64,000 bases of DNA. Source: Kordia sp. TARA_039_SRF. GTDB lineage: Bacteria; Bacteroidota; Bacteroidia; Flavobacteriales; Flavobacteriaceae. Positions 1-8,661 of this stretch are shown piece by piece. Under the pieces are notes generated by a model, which saw nothing but the letters and a program-made list of their open reading frames with translations, did no database searches and had not been told where the DNA came from. Numbering within the stretch: the stretch's first letter is position 1; each line of letters opens with the position of its first letter. The position numbers and the translations under genes were made by a program. The stretch is from assembly GCA_006383075.2 (NCBI GenBank), contig SMNH02000003.1, positions 240,496 through 304,495 of the forward strand, written 5' to 3'.

Positions 1-785
1 GAGAAGTATTGCTCTCTGCGTATATGGCAAGACGTTTGGAATTAAAGTTGGGCGATACGTTTAAAACCTTATTCTTAAAAGAAGATACAAGTGAAATTCC
101 CAACGAGCGTACGTTTGAAATTGTGGGGATTTACGATTCAGGATTTCAAAAATTTGACGCCAATGTGATGTTGGTAGACATTCGTCACATTCAACGCATG
201 AATAAATGGAGAAACGGCGAAGTTGGTCATTTTGAAGTTTTTATTGACAATTTTAATGAGATAAGCGAAAAGACAGTGGAAATCTACGATAGCATTCCAT
301 CTAATTTAGACACGCAAAGTGTCATCAGTAAGTTTCCGTTTATTTTTGAGTGGATTTCGCTGTTTGATGTCAATATCTTTCTCATCATCGGAATCATCAT
401 TATTGTGGGCGGCATCAATATGATTACAGCATTATTGGTGTTAATTCTGGACAGAACACCTATGATTGGAATATTAAAATCGCTCGGAAGTAGCAATTGG
501 AGCATTCGGAAAATCTTTTTGTACAACGCAGCGTATTTAATTGGTATTGGATTGCTTTGGGGAAATATCATTGGCATTGCGCTGGTGTGGACGCAACATG
601 TGTTTGGGTTTCTAAAATTCCCGAACCCTGAGCAATATCACACATCTATCATTCCTATTCATATAGAAGTATGGCATATCATTGCGCTTAATATTGGGAC
701 GCTTGTTTTATGCGTTTTAATGTTGTTATTGCCGTCATACATCATCACCAAAATATCTCCTGTAAAAGCGATAAAGTTTCAGTAA
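1..785 (+). CDS. ABC transporter permease, FtsX/LolCE type (5' end missing)
   Basis: The reading frame is open from the first bases, so the gene begins outside the window; only its last ~260 residues are present. The visible part starts in a periplasmic domain (MARRLELKLGDTF, then a beta-rich stretch with ANVMLVDIRHIQ) and ends with three hydrophobic membrane segments at about residues 120-145, 165-195 and 225-245 of the visible part, plus the typical FtsX ending with SPVKAIKFQ. This is the layout of FtsX/MacB/LolC-E permeases, which work with an ATPase to move lipoproteins or other substrates out of the inner membrane. The exact substrate cannot be told. LolC/E-like is the most likely subgroup because of the charged LGD motif after the first periplasmic strand. 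Confidence 0.85.
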   Translation, partial: EVLLSAYMARRLELKLGDTFKTLFLKEDTSEIPNERTFEIVGIYDSGFQKFDANVMLVDIRHIQRMNKWRNGEVGHFEVFIDNFNEISEKTVEIYDSIPSNLDTQSVISKFPFIFEWISLFDVNIFLIIGIIIIVGGINMITALLVLILDRTPMIGILKSLGSSNWSIRKIFLYNAAYLIGIGLLWGNIIGIALVWTQHVFGFLKFPNPEQYHTSIIPIHIEVWHIIALNIGTLVLCVLMLLLPSYIITKISPVKAIKFQ

Positions 786-851
786 TGTTATTAGTCTATT
801 AAATCGCTGGGTTTTGTAAAAATATTAGTATAAAAATCTATAGAGACTTTG

Positions 852-859
852 TATCTTTG
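852..859 (+). promoter_or_regulatory. -7 promoter box for the Cbs-type gene
   Basis: TATCTTTG matches the Bacteroidota -7 consensus TAnnTTTG and lies 18 nt before the ATG at 878. No good -33 TTTG was found at the usual distance, so this is a candidate only. Its position also argues for the ATG at 878 over the TTG at 857, which would overlap the box. Confidence 0.45.
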
Positions 860-877
860 TCCCTTCAAAATAAAAGA

Positions 878-2239
878 ATGGAATACGCAGAAAATATATT
901 AGAAACTATTGGAAATACGCCTTTAGTTAAAATGAACGCTTTAGTAAAAGAAGTCGATGCCTTGGTATTGGCAAAGTACGAAACCTTCAATCCTGGAAAC
1001 TCTGTAAAAGATAGAATGGCTTTAAAGATGATTGAAGATGCGGAAGCGGACGGACGTTTGCAACCCGGCGGAACTATTATTGAAGGAACTTCTGGAAACA
1101 CAGGAATGGGCTTAGCGTTAGCAGCCATTGTAAAAGGATATAAGTTGGTGTGTGTAATGGCAGACAAACAATCGAAAGAGAAGATGGATATTTTACGTGC
1201 CGTAGGTGCTGAGGTTGTCGTATGTCCAACAGCCGTTGAACCAGACGATCCACGCTCGTATTATTCAGTATCAAAACGTTTGGCAGAAGAAACACCAAAC
1301 TCTTGGTATGTAAATCAGTACGACAATCCAAGCAATGCTAGAGCGCACTACGAAAGCACAGGTCCGGAAATTTGGAAGCAGACGAATGGAAAAGTAACAC
1401 ATTTTATCGTAGGTGTGGGAACAGGCGGAACCATTTCTGGTGTTGGAAAATACTTAAAAGAGCAAAATCCGAACGTAAAAGTTTGGGGAGTAGATACGTA
1501 TGGTTCTGTATTTAAAAAATATCATGAAACAGGTATTTTTGATGAGAATGAAATCTATTCGTATGTAACGGAAGGTATTGGAGAAGATATTTTACCTAAA
1601 AATGTCGATTTTGATATCATAGACGGATTCACAAAAGTGACCGACAAAGATGCTGCTGTATACACGCAGCGTTTGGCAAAAGAAGAAGGCATGTTTTTAG
1701 GAAACTCTGCGGGTGCAGCCATCAAAGGTGTGTTGCAACTCAAAGAGCACTTTTCTAAAGATGATGTGGTAGTCGTGTTGTTTCACGATCACGGAAGTAG
1801 ATATGTTGGGAAAATGTTTAATGACGATTGGATGCGCGAACGAGGTTTTTTAGAAGAACAAGTTTCAACGGCGGCCGATTTAATCAAAGAACACTCAGAT
1901 AAACCTTTAATCACTGTAAAAACTGGCGAATTGGTGTCGCACGCCATTGAGCGTATGCGTACATTCAAAATATCACAAATTCCTGTGGTTGATACGGAAG
2001 GTTTTGTAGGCTCTGTTGATGAAACTTCGTTATTTGCAAAATACATGGAAGGGAAAGATATTGCAGATGCACATATTTCTGACATCATGCAAAAACCATT
2101 TCCTATTGTAAAACACACTACAACAATTGATGCAATTGCTAAGCTTATCAATAAAGAAAATCAAGCAGTTTTGGTCGATTTGGGAGATGAAAAATATCAC
2201 ATTGTTACCAAGTATGATATCATTAAAGCGTGTAGTTGA
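878..2239 (+). CDS. cbs: PLP-dependent cystathionine beta-synthase/cysteine synthase with CBS domain pair
   Basis: This is a fold-type II PLP enzyme that joins serine (or O-acetylserine) with homocysteine or sulfide in the cytoplasm. Visible motifs are NPGNSVKDRMA with Schiff-base Lys44, TSGNTG at about 71-76 that binds the substrate carboxylate, and GVGTGGTISGVGKYLK near 173-187 that binds the PLP phosphate. After residue ~330 two CBS motifs follow (ITVKTGELVSHAIERMRTFKISQIPVVD and then DIMQKPFPIVKHTTTIDAIAKLI), the regulatory module of cystathionine beta-synthases. No N-terminal heme-binding extension is present. A TTG at 857 extends the frame by seven codons, but the ATG at 878 gives the normal family start (MEYAENILETIGNTPLVK). 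It is a single gene followed by a strong terminator. It could act as a CBS-domain cysteine synthase instead. Confidence 0.88.
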   Translation: MEYAENILETIGNTPLVKMNALVKEVDALVLAKYETFNPGNSVKDRMALKMIEDAEADGRLQPGGTIIEGTSGNTGMGLALAAIVKGYKLVCVMADKQSKEKMDILRAVGAEVVVCPTAVEPDDPRSYYSVSKRLAEETPNSWYVNQYDNPSNARAHYESTGPEIWKQTNGKVTHFIVGVGTGGTISGVGKYLKEQNPNVKVWGVDTYGSVFKKYHETGIFDENEIYSYVTEGIGEDILPKNVDFDIIDGFTKVTDKDAAVYTQRLAKEEGMFLGNSAGAAIKGVLQLKEHFSKDDVVVVLFHDHGSRYVGKMFNDDWMRERGFLEEQVSTAADLIKEHSDKPLITVKTGELVSHAIERMRTFKISQIPVVDTEGFVGSVDETSLFAKYMEGKDIADAHISDIMQKPFPIVKHTTTIDAIAKLINKENQAVLVDLGDEKYHIVTKYDIIKACS

Positions 2240-2261
2240 TACAGCAAAAAGTTAGGATAAC

Positions 2262-2296
2262 AAAAAAGGTCGAATATCACTATTCGACCTTTTTTA
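2262..2296. terminator. Bidirectional terminator
   Basis: The arms aaaaaaggtcgaata and tattcgaccttttttatt form a near-perfect hairpin with A and T tracts on both sides. It can end both the cbs transcript and the converging minus-strand gene at 2311-2646. Confidence 0.85.
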
Positions 2297-2310
2297 TTTG
2301 TGTCTTATAT

Positions 2311-2646
2311 TTAAGAATCTTTGTTTTTAAATTCTGCGACGAGTTTCTTGTACCGTTTTTCTAAGTTTCGGTTATCTATCAAAATAATTACCAATACTGA
2401 AAAGAAGATAAAAATAAAATATCCCAGCATAGAATCTAGAGAATCTCCTTTTGTGTCTGAGAATGTTCCCATTGAACCACTTTCATCGTCCATAATTCTT
2501 GGCGATTCAAAAGTAATTTCTCCACTTGATTCAGATGTTATAATGGTAGATGTCGTATTTGTATAACCATCCGTGTAGATGAGATTATTCGCTAGCAATG
2601 TGCTAGTGTATAAGAAAAATAATACTATGGTGTGTTTTAATTTCAC
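2311..2646 (-). CDS. Small exported membrane protein, unknown function
   Basis: A 111-residue protein of no family I recognise. It begins with a signal peptide (MKLKHTIVLFFLYTSTLLANN), has a Ser/Thr/Asp-rich extracytoplasmic stretch of about 55 residues, one membrane segment (LGYFIFIFFSVLVIILI, about 74-90) and a short basic cytoplasmic tail that looks like a helix (NRNLEKRYKKLVAEFKNKDS). The topology after cleavage is N-out, C-in. It stands alone, with its own -7 box at 2673-2680 and a shared terminator on its 3' side, which supports it being expressed. Confidence 0.6.
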   Translation of the reverse strand: MKLKHTIVLFFLYTSTLLANNLIYTDGYTNTTSTIITSESSGEITFESPRIMDDESGSMGTFSDTKGDSLDSMLGYFIFIFFSVLVIILIDNRNLEKRYKKLVAEFKNKDS

Positions 2647-3178
2647 GGATTAAATATATAAAAAATATCTTACAAAAATAAGTTTACTCCTTGATTTTTA
2701 ATTTTTTACTATAATTTAGTTTCGCTGTTTTATAAAATAAACAAGTTGGAAATATATTTTTTTCCTAAAGAAACACTCACAAATACAAACAGTTAAAACG
2801 AATGCTTCCTTTGTAAAAACAATTGTCTATTCAATTAGCCTTCTGTCAGTTATTTTAGTTTTCAAGATCTAAAATCACTTCACATTCCATAAAAAACAAC
2901 ATACAATAATGTTCGGCTTAGGGGAAAGTATCGTTTGTATGTAATGTTAATTTTATGGTTAAACTCGAACTTTTTAATTCAAATCGGAACAAATAAACGA
3001 CTTTTTTTTGAGAAAATCGCATAAAAAAGTCAGATTAACTGCAAAGAAGGGAAGATAAAATGCACTTTTGAAAGAATTCTTTGTAAGAATCACAGATTTG
3101 CTAACGAATGTTAGTTTTCGAACAATAAAGAGATTTAAAAAATTAAAGAAATTGTATCTTGTAATAAAAACGTAGTCA
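2647..3178. other. Intergenic region, 532 bp, mostly featureless
   Basis: CAAAAATA at 2673-2680 reads TATTTTTG on the minus strand, a -7 box for the gene ending at 2646. The rest is AT-rich with many stops. An 86-codon minus frame at 2974-3234 overlaps the start of the next gene antisense, looks like low-complexity translation of AT-rich DNA, and is not called. Confidence 0.5.
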
Positions 3179-3493
3179 ATGAAAATGTACATTCTACTCA
3201 AAGCTTCTGTACCTGATGCCTTTGCACCTGTCATTGCCGCACATGCTTCGTTGGCGTGCTACAAAAAGTACGAAGACGATACCGATATGCAACAATGGAT
3301 GCAAGGTGTCTTTAAAAAAGTAGTCTGTCGTGTGAATGATAAAGAGTTTGAAAATGCCAAAGCAGAAACCAAACATGTTGTACTTACAGAAGCTGCTTTA
3401 GACCATCAAGAAGTGTGTATTGCTTTTTGTCCTCGCGAAGCATATTCCAAGCAATTTCAATTTTTTCCTATGTGGAAACCAACAGCAATCTAA
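3179..3493 (+). CDS. PTH2-like (peptidyl-tRNA hydrolase 2 fold) protein
   Basis: A 104-residue protein that follows the Pth2 pattern: KMYILLKASVPDAFAPVIAAHASLACYKKY (beta strand, then the helix with the 'AAHASLA' signature comparable to Pth2 AAQCSHA), then WMQGVFKKVVCRVNDKEFENAKAE and a final strand EVCIAFCPREAYSKQF. Archaeal and eukaryotic Pth2 enzymes free tRNA from stalled peptidyl-tRNA; bacteria normally use the unrelated Pth1. The classical Lys after the first strand and the Asp of the active site are not clearly retained here, so catalytic activity is uncertain. It stands alone, with the ATG at 3179 as the only sensible start. A MITE-like element follows directly behind its stop codon. 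Confidence 0.6.
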   Translation: MKMYILLKASVPDAFAPVIAAHASLACYKKYEDDTDMQQWMQGVFKKVVCRVNDKEFENAKAETKHVVLTEAALDHQEVCIAFCPREAYSKQFQFFPMWKPTAI

Positions 3494-3499
3494 CAAAAG

Positions 3500-3685
3500 A
3501 AGAGGCTGTCTAAAAAAGTGTATTTAATCGTCATTCTGGGCTTGACCCAGAATCTCACTATCTTGATTATCAACTGTTATGATAAACCGAAATGCGAGCA
3601 TTCATGAATGCCAATATATTAAATAAGCATGACATGGATAATCAAGTTCGGTTTGACGAAGACTAGACTTTTTAGACAACCTCTT
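3500..3685. mobile_element. MITE-like element with terminal inverted repeats
   Basis: The left end agaggctgtctaaaaaagt (3501-3519) and the right end actttttagacaacctct (3667-3684) are inverted copies with one substitution and one extra A. GAGGTTGTCTAAAAAGT-like ends are typical of DDE insertion sequences, but the ~186-bp interior has no transposase frame. Inside is a perfect hairpin-forming stretch (attctgggcttgacccagaat) of the kind scattered through Bacteroidota genomes. No clear target duplication is visible. Confidence 0.55.
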
Positions 3686-3711
3686 GTACGACTCACTAAC
3701 GGAGCTTTTTT

Positions 3712-3858
3712 TTAACGACGACTACAGTGACAAATAGAATCTGCTGTTCTAACCTCACAATTTTTTAAAGTAAAATTGTTTTGTATTGGCAATCCCCCAG
3801 TAATCTTAGTTGCTATCGTTATTTTTTTAAGTGTCAATGTGTTCATTGTTTTTTTCAT
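3712..3858 (-). CDS. Small GG-leader peptide precursor (48 aa)
   Basis: A short frame starting MKKTMNTLTLKKITIATKIT, followed by GG (residues 21-22) and a 26-residue tail rich in Thr, Ser and Cys, with three Cys at positions 34, 43 and 45 and ending SICHCSRR. The layout (basic start, amphipathic leader ending in GG, Cys/Thr core) is that of the lanthipeptide-like precursors common in Flavobacteria. A perfect TAGTTTTG -7 box lies 24 nt upstream (3882-3889). No modification enzyme is adjacent. The function, if any, is inferred from layout only. Confidence 0.6.
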   Translation of the reverse strand: MKKTMNTLTLKKITIATKITGGLPIQNNFTLKNCEVRTADSICHCSRR

Positions 3859-3881
3859 GATGTATCGTTTAAATTCAGTGA

Positions 3882-3889
3882 CAAAACTA
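3882..3889 (-). promoter_or_regulatory. -7 box of the 48-aa precursor
   Basis: On the minus strand this reads TAGTTTTG (TAnnTTTG). A possible weak relative of the operator seen upstream of two other precursors (TAGGGAAAAGGCTA at 3912-3925) sits at the same distance from the box. Confidence 0.5.
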
Positions 3890-3976
3890 TAAAAGGATAT
3901 TTTTCTTTTTATAGGGAAAAGGCTATTTCAGTACAGGAAAATCACTGATTTCAATTCAATTTGTTCGTTGAAGTAT

Positions 3977-3984
3977 TATATTTG
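3977..3984 (+). promoter_or_regulatory. -7 promoter box for the LRR protein gene
   Basis: TATATTTG fits TAnnTTTG. The expected transcript start at about 3990 supports the ATG at 4012 as the translation start and makes the upstream in-frame start codons (3961, 3991) unlikely. Confidence 0.5.
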
Positions 3985-4011
3985 TTATTTATGAACCGAT
4001 TATTCTTAAAA

Positions 4012-6684
4012 ATGAAGAAACTTTACACGCTATTCTTTTTGTGCCTATTTCACAATATCATCTCAGCACAAATTATAAATATTCCTGATTCAGTCTTTAA
4101 AAGTTATCTTGTTAATAATTCCGTAGCCGATCTAAATGGAGATGGTTATTACTCAAGCGTAGTAGATACTAATGGAGATGGCGAAATTCAAGTTACTGAA
4201 GCAGAGGCAGTCATAGGACTTAGGGTAAGTGCTCTTTATCAAGGTTTAGTTTCTGTACAAGGGATTGAAAGCTTTGTGAATTTGAAGACATTGCTTCTTA
4301 ATAATAACGAAATTACAAGTATTGATGTCTCTGCACTTTTGCAATTGGAAATATTGGAAGTGGAGTATAATCAGTTAACCAATTTAGATGTAACTCAAAA
4401 TCCTGCATTAAAAGTTCTTAAAATACAACAAAATAATATTGGAGGCATTGATGTCACTCAAAATCCAAATTTAGAAATTTTTGAATCCACTTTAAATCCA
4501 TTAGGGAATACCGATTTTACGCAAAACCCTAATCTTAGAGGATTAACGGTATCGTCTGCCAATATGACGTCGTTAGATATTAGTCAAAATGTTAATTTAG
4601 AATGGCTAGGTTGCGGAGGAAACCAATTAACCTCAATAGATCTTAGTCAAAACGTTAATCTCAAAGATGTCTATTTACTATACAATCAATTAACATCGAT
4701 TGACGTAAGTATGTTACCAAATTTGGAAACGCTTCAATGTGGTAGAAATTTAATTTCTGCAATCGATGTCACACAAAATCCAAACTTAATAGATTTATCC
4801 TATGCAGGTACTGATAGTCCAACGGGTGGATTAACAACCATTGATTTAAGTCAAAACCCTCTTTTAAAAGAATTGTATCTTGTTGATAACAATTTGACAT
4901 CCATTAATTTGAGTCAAAATCCTCTTTTGGAAGATTTATCTCTTAGCAGTAATCAGCTTACTACTTTGGATATTTCACAAAATCCTTTAGTGGAATTATT
5001 GTCGTTGAATTCCAATCAGATTACTACTTTAGATGTATCTCATCAGAATAGTATAGGGTTTTTAGACTGCCGAAGTAATTTGTTAACAGAGTTAGATGTT
5101 TCAATGCATACGGAATTGGCATATTTAAACTGTAATTTTAATCAGCTCACAAGCTTAAATATAAAAAATGGACCATTAAATATATCTACTCTTAGTTTTG
5201 CGGGTAATCCTGATTTGGCATATTTATGTGCTGACGAACAAGATTTTGATATTTTACAGACCAACTATCTAGATGTTTATGGATATACTGATTGTGTAAT
5301 GAATAGCTATTGTTCCTTTGATCAAGCAGGAGATACTGTTTTATTATCTGGTAGTGTCATTTTAGATGCAGATATGGATGGCTGTGACATAAACGATTCG
5401 CTTTTAGGAAACCTTAGAATTCAAATTGGAAGTTTAACTAATGTCGGGGTTTTTACGACCAACGCGGATGGAACTTATTCAATTCCTGTACTTCAAAGTT
5501 ATACGTATGTTACTCCTCAACTAGAAAATCCAAGTTACTATACAGTCACACCAAGTACGGCAACAATTAATTTATCATCAGCGACCAGTCCTTACACGCA
5601 AGATTTTTGCATCGTTCCAAATGGAGTTCATAACGATTTAGAAGTTATAGTGGTTCCTGTAGACCCTGCACGTCCAGGTTTTGATACAGATTATAAAATC
5701 GTATATAAAAATAAAGGAAACACTATTTTGTCAGGAAGTATCACTTTACAATTCGATGACGATTACATGGATTTTAGTTCAGCTATACCAGCGCAAAACA
5801 CACAAAGTGTTGGACAACTTACTTGGAGTTATTCAAATATTTCTCCCCAAGAAGTTAGAGAAATTGATTTTACAATGACGCTTAATGCTCCTACTGATAC
5901 AAGCTTTCCCTTAAATCAAGACGATGTTCTCAACTTTACTGGTACTATAGATCCGCAAACGGGAGATGATATGCCTTTGGATAATGTGATGACGCTTAGC
6001 CAAACTGTAGTTAATTCTTTTGATCCAAATGACAAATTGTGTTTGGAAGGCGATACAATTACACCTGATAAAGTTGGAGAATATGTGCATTATATGATTC
6101 GCTTTGAAAATACAGGAACCGCTAGTGCAATTAATGTAGTGGTGAAAGATGATATTGATGACACCTATTATGATATTAATACATTACAACCTTTGAGTGC
6201 GAGTCATCCTTTTGTAACCAAAATTCAAGGGCAAAAAGTTGAATTTATTTTCGAAAATATAAACTTACCATTTGACGATGCTACAAACGATGGTTATGTA
6301 TTATTCAAAATTAGAACAAAAAACACATTAATGATTAACGATATTTTCGCTAACAAAGCAGAAATTTACTTTGATTTCAATGCGCCAATTATCACAGAGT
6401 TAGCTGAAACACTTATAGCAGAACCTTTAAGTGTTCTAGAAGTTTCTGAAGATCAGAGTATAGTTGTGTATCCAATTCCAGCAAAGGATGTAGTCCATAT
6501 AGAAGGTGATAATGTTCTCACAAAAGCATCGTTATATGATGTCAATGGTCTATTATTAATCGATAGAATTATAAAAAATAATAAAAGAAAAACCTCTATA
6601 TCCGTAGAATCATTAGCTAATGGTTTATACATATTAAAGGTGCAATCAGAAAAAGGAAATTATGTAACTAAAATCATTAAGTAG
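4012..6684 (+). CDS. Secreted leucine-rich repeat protein with T9SS C-terminal domain
   Basis: About 890 residues starting MKKLYTLFFLCLFHNIISAQ, a type I signal peptide. Next is an EF-hand-like calcium loop (DTNGDGEIQVTEAE), then about fifteen leucine-rich repeats of ~21-24 residues with the pattern LTSIDLSQNPxLxxLxLxxN (about residues 75-400). A Cys-containing cap (LCADEQDF...CVMNSYCSFDQ) closes the repeat. Beta-sandwich domains follow, including SFDPNDKLCLEGDTI and the ENTGTASAINVVVKDDID stretch typical of the DUF7619 region. The last ~75 residues (VYPIPAKDVVHIEG to YVTKIIK) are a type A T9SS sorting domain, so the protein is probably exported across the outer membrane and anchored or released. 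Adhesion or ligand binding is inferred; no catalytic motif is visible. Confidence 0.85.
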   Translation: MKKLYTLFFLCLFHNIISAQIINIPDSVFKSYLVNNSVADLNGDGYYSSVVDTNGDGEIQVTEAEAVIGLRVSALYQGLVSVQGIESFVNLKTLLLNNNEITSIDVSALLQLEILEVEYNQLTNLDVTQNPALKVLKIQQNNIGGIDVTQNPNLEIFESTLNPLGNTDFTQNPNLRGLTVSSANMTSLDISQNVNLEWLGCGGNQLTSIDLSQNVNLKDVYLLYNQLTSIDVSMLPNLETLQCGRNLISAIDVTQNPNLIDLSYAGTDSPTGGLTTIDLSQNPLLKELYLVDNNLTSINLSQNPLLEDLSLSSNQLTTLDISQNPLVELLSLNSNQITTLDVSHQNSIGFLDCRSNLLTELDVSMHTELAYLNCNFNQLTSLNIKNGPLNISTLSFAGNPDLAYLCADEQDFDILQTNYLDVYGYTDCVMNSYCSFDQAGDTVLLSGSVILDADMDGCDINDSLLGNLRIQIGSLTNVGVFTTNADGTYSIPVLQSYTYVTPQLENPSYYTVTPSTATINLSSATSPYTQDFCIVPNGVHNDLEVIVVPVDPARPGFDTDYKIVYKNKGNTILSGSITLQFDDDYMDFSSAIPAQNTQSVGQLTWSYSNISPQEVREIDFTMTLNAPTDTSFPLNQDDVLNFTGTIDPQTGDDMPLDNVMTLSQTVVNSFDPNDKLCLEGDTITPDKVGEYVHYMIRFENTGTASAINVVVKDDIDDTYYDINTLQPLSASHPFVTKIQGQKVEFIFENINLPFDDATNDGYVLFKIRTKNTLMINDIFANKAEIYFDFNAPIITELAETLIAEPLSVLEVSEDQSIVVYPIPAKDVVHIEGDNVLTKASLYDVNGLLLIDRIIKNNKRKTSISVESLANGLYILKVQSEKGNYVTKIIK

Positions 6685-6985
6685 GTGTACATTCCAAAAT
6701 AAAATGCCCTTATATAAAAAAGTCAAAATCAGGGTAAAATAAGATGAATTTGCAGCCAGAAGAAAAAGTTTACATCACTTCAATAGGAGTCTAACATAGT
6801 CCTACTCTTGTCATATTACCTTAAAATTATCTTATCGTTAAAAACAACCTGCATTCATACATAATTTGTAGGTACTAAAATACATGCTTTTTCATACCTT
6901 ATCTATGGTGTTTCCGTACTTATAATGCTTTGGTGTCATGTAATTTTGAAGACAATATAAATTCAAAAATAAAATTATAACGACC
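6685..6985. other. Intergenic region, 301 bp
   Basis: No terminator, promoter box or small frame stands out between the LRR gene and the metalloprotease gene. The sequence is AT-rich with stops in all frames. Confidence 0.4.
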
Positions 6986-8119
6986 ATGAAAAAACTTCTT
7001 ACTTACAAACTTATGCTTGTATTGATGGGACTTACCTTTTTTGTAAGCTGTCAACACGATACGGAAGAAGCATTAGAAGACGCCGCTGCTGACATTGAGC
7101 GCGTTGATGTGAAATGGCTTGCGCCAGATGATCACCCTGTAGTACAACTATTGTACAGCAGAGGTTACGAAAAAGGAACTATTTACGAAACAGAAGAATA
7201 TTTCCTAGCACCACCAGATTTGTTCTACAGCAAAGACATTAAAGATTATGATGTTACCGACACTGGAGTGAATCCAAAACAGGCGTATAACACAGGCGCT
7301 TTGGTATCGCTAGACAGAATGCGTATCAATGTATTTTTAGATGCTTCTATTGGAACCGATTTACAAACGCAATCAGTCAATGCTATCAATGAACTTAATA
7401 GCATCAACAACTGTGCGCTGTTTTTTGTTCGTGTGTTCAATGCCAATCAAGCACACATTACCATCCGAAGCGATTTTGGCGTGGAAGGCACCAACGTTTT
7501 AGGACGTGCTGGTTTTCCATCTAACGGTCGTCCTTTCGATTTGGTGACTCTAAATGTAGACCGTATTGATGATTTTGGCGCTGACATCCGCAGAAATGTT
7601 ATCATTCACGAATTAGGACACTGTGTAGGATTGCGTCACACCAACTGGCAAGCCAATGGAGAACGTGGAGCTGTAAACATTCCAGGGACTTCTGCTTTTG
7701 ATTCAGGTTCCATCATGTGGAGTACAGCCAACGGAGGAACTCCATTTACTAATGGCGACTTAACAGCATTCAGAGCGTTATTTCCAAGAGCCTTACGAAG
7801 AGATAAGGTAAATGTAGTTGATGAATACGATTACAGTGGTGAAATCTATGTATTAGATGAAATATTTGTAGACGTATTTACAGACGGAAGCTACACAACA
7901 TCCGCAACGCTTAACAGAAACGTGCGAGTTAACTACAAAAAGCGTGTGCAAGAATACAATCATACTTCTGGTACATATACGTATTACAGAAACCGTTTGC
8001 TCACTGCAGGAAGTAGTCGTTACTATTTAGATGAGGAAGAAGAAGAATGTTCGCCATATCAAGGTGAAACCTGCACCTATGAAGACGTAGATATTACCTA
8101 TGCCTTTAGCATTTTATAA
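6986..8119 (+). CDS. Metzincin-type zinc metalloprotease, lipoprotein (M57-like)
   Basis: A 377-residue protein with a lipoprotein signal (LTFFVSC, lipidated Cys22). The zinc site is complete: HELGHCVGLRH (His208, Glu209, His212, His218) matches HExxHxxGxxH, and a downstream SIMW supplies the Met-turn expected of metzincins. This resembles the peptidase M57 / 'HEIGH' lipoproteins of Bacteroidota. The region after ~275 is beta-rich and ends with an acidic stretch and two Cys (EEEEECSPYQGETC) that could form a disulfide. It is a single gene followed by a good terminator. The substrate is unknown; location is inner face of the outer membrane or cell surface. Confidence 0.82.
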   Translation: MKKLLTYKLMLVLMGLTFFVSCQHDTEEALEDAAADIERVDVKWLAPDDHPVVQLLYSRGYEKGTIYETEEYFLAPPDLFYSKDIKDYDVTDTGVNPKQAYNTGALVSLDRMRINVFLDASIGTDLQTQSVNAINELNSINNCALFFVRVFNANQAHITIRSDFGVEGTNVLGRAGFPSNGRPFDLVTLNVDRIDDFGADIRRNVIIHELGHCVGLRHTNWQANGERGAVNIPGTSAFDSGSIMWSTANGGTPFTNGDLTAFRALFPRALRRDKVNVVDEYDYSGEIYVLDEIFVDVFTDGSYTTSATLNRNVRVNYKKRVQEYNHTSGTYTYYRNRLLTAGSSRYYLDEEEEECSPYQGETCTYEDVDITYAFSIL

Positions 8120-8163
8120 AACTTTCTTCTCTAAGAAAAAACAACCGTTTTTTCCAATGCAAC

Positions 8164-8192
8164 AAAGCCCAACAGTCTCCGTTGGGCTTTTT
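8164..8192. terminator. Rho-independent terminator
   Basis: aaagcccaac and gttgggcttt form a 10-bp stem with a 7-nt loop followed by T residues. It ends the metalloprotease transcript and can also stop the converging minus-strand peptide gene. Confidence 0.85.
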
Positions 8193-8216
8193 AATTGTTA
8201 TAAATTCATACCAATA

Positions 8217-8465
8217 CTATACTTCGTATAGAGTAGTATGGCTTTCATATACACCATTTACATAAAATACGTTCACGGTATATCCATCACCAAAAGTATC
8301 ACCACCACATCTATAAGAAGCAGTTGTGTAGGTACCATAAGAACCTTCATAGGTAAGACTTCCTGTTAAGCGACAGTCGGAAGCCAATCGTCCACCAGCA
8401 ACGGCATGTTGTTCCTTCTTGTCTAATTCTTTTACTCCATCTAATTTTAAAATGTCTTTTAACAT
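8217..8465 (-). CDS. GG-leader bacteriocin-like precursor (82 aa)
   Basis: The leader MLKDILKLDGVKELDKKEQ ends in AVAGG (residues 21-25), a double-glycine cleavage motif used by C39 peptidase exporters. The 57-residue core is rich in Tyr, Thr, Ser and Gly, with two Cys (positions 31 and 53), enough for one disulfide or thioether. This is the 'bacteriocin-type signal sequence' layout. It differs from the three KKK-type precursors nearby, since its leader is acidic/amphipathic, not basic, and it lacks the operator-like element they share. No exporter or immunity gene is adjacent. Confidence 0.7.
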   Translation of the reverse strand: MLKDILKLDGVKELDKKEQHAVAGGRLASDCRLTGSLTYEGSYGTYTTASYRCGGDTFGDGYTVNVFYVNGVYESHTTLYEV

Positions 8466-8617
8466 GTTACGTTTTTTTAGTTAATACTACGGTCTAAAAT
8501 ATTAGAAGTGCTACAAAAACTAAAGAAACATACCTCGTAATTCATAAATCTGAACTAATAATTGTGCGAGTTATTGTGTTGGTTATGAGTTTGATGATGT
8601 GTATTGATACAAAAAAA

Positions 8618-8635
8618 GCGAACCGAAGTTCGCTC
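8618..8635 (-). terminator. Terminator of the 53-aa precursor, cUUCGg loop
   Basis: On the minus strand GCGAAC-TTCG-GTTCGC is followed by a run of seven T. The loop with its closing pair is the very stable C(UUCG)G tetraloop. It lies 26 nt after the peptide stop codon, supporting the short gene as a real transcription unit. Confidence 0.85.
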
Positions 8636-8661
8636 TTATGATGAATGACATTCTAATTAGC

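Noticed and set aside
2974-3234. 86-codon minus frame
   Set aside because: Overlaps the PTH2-like gene start antisense; low-complexity Phe/Leu/Lys composition typical of AT-rich noncoding DNA.
8540-8560. Copy of the conserved precursor element upstream of the 82-aa precursor
   Set aside because: Some text similarity (cgtaattcat) exists, but it is not at the 17-nt spacing and the inverted repeat is missing.
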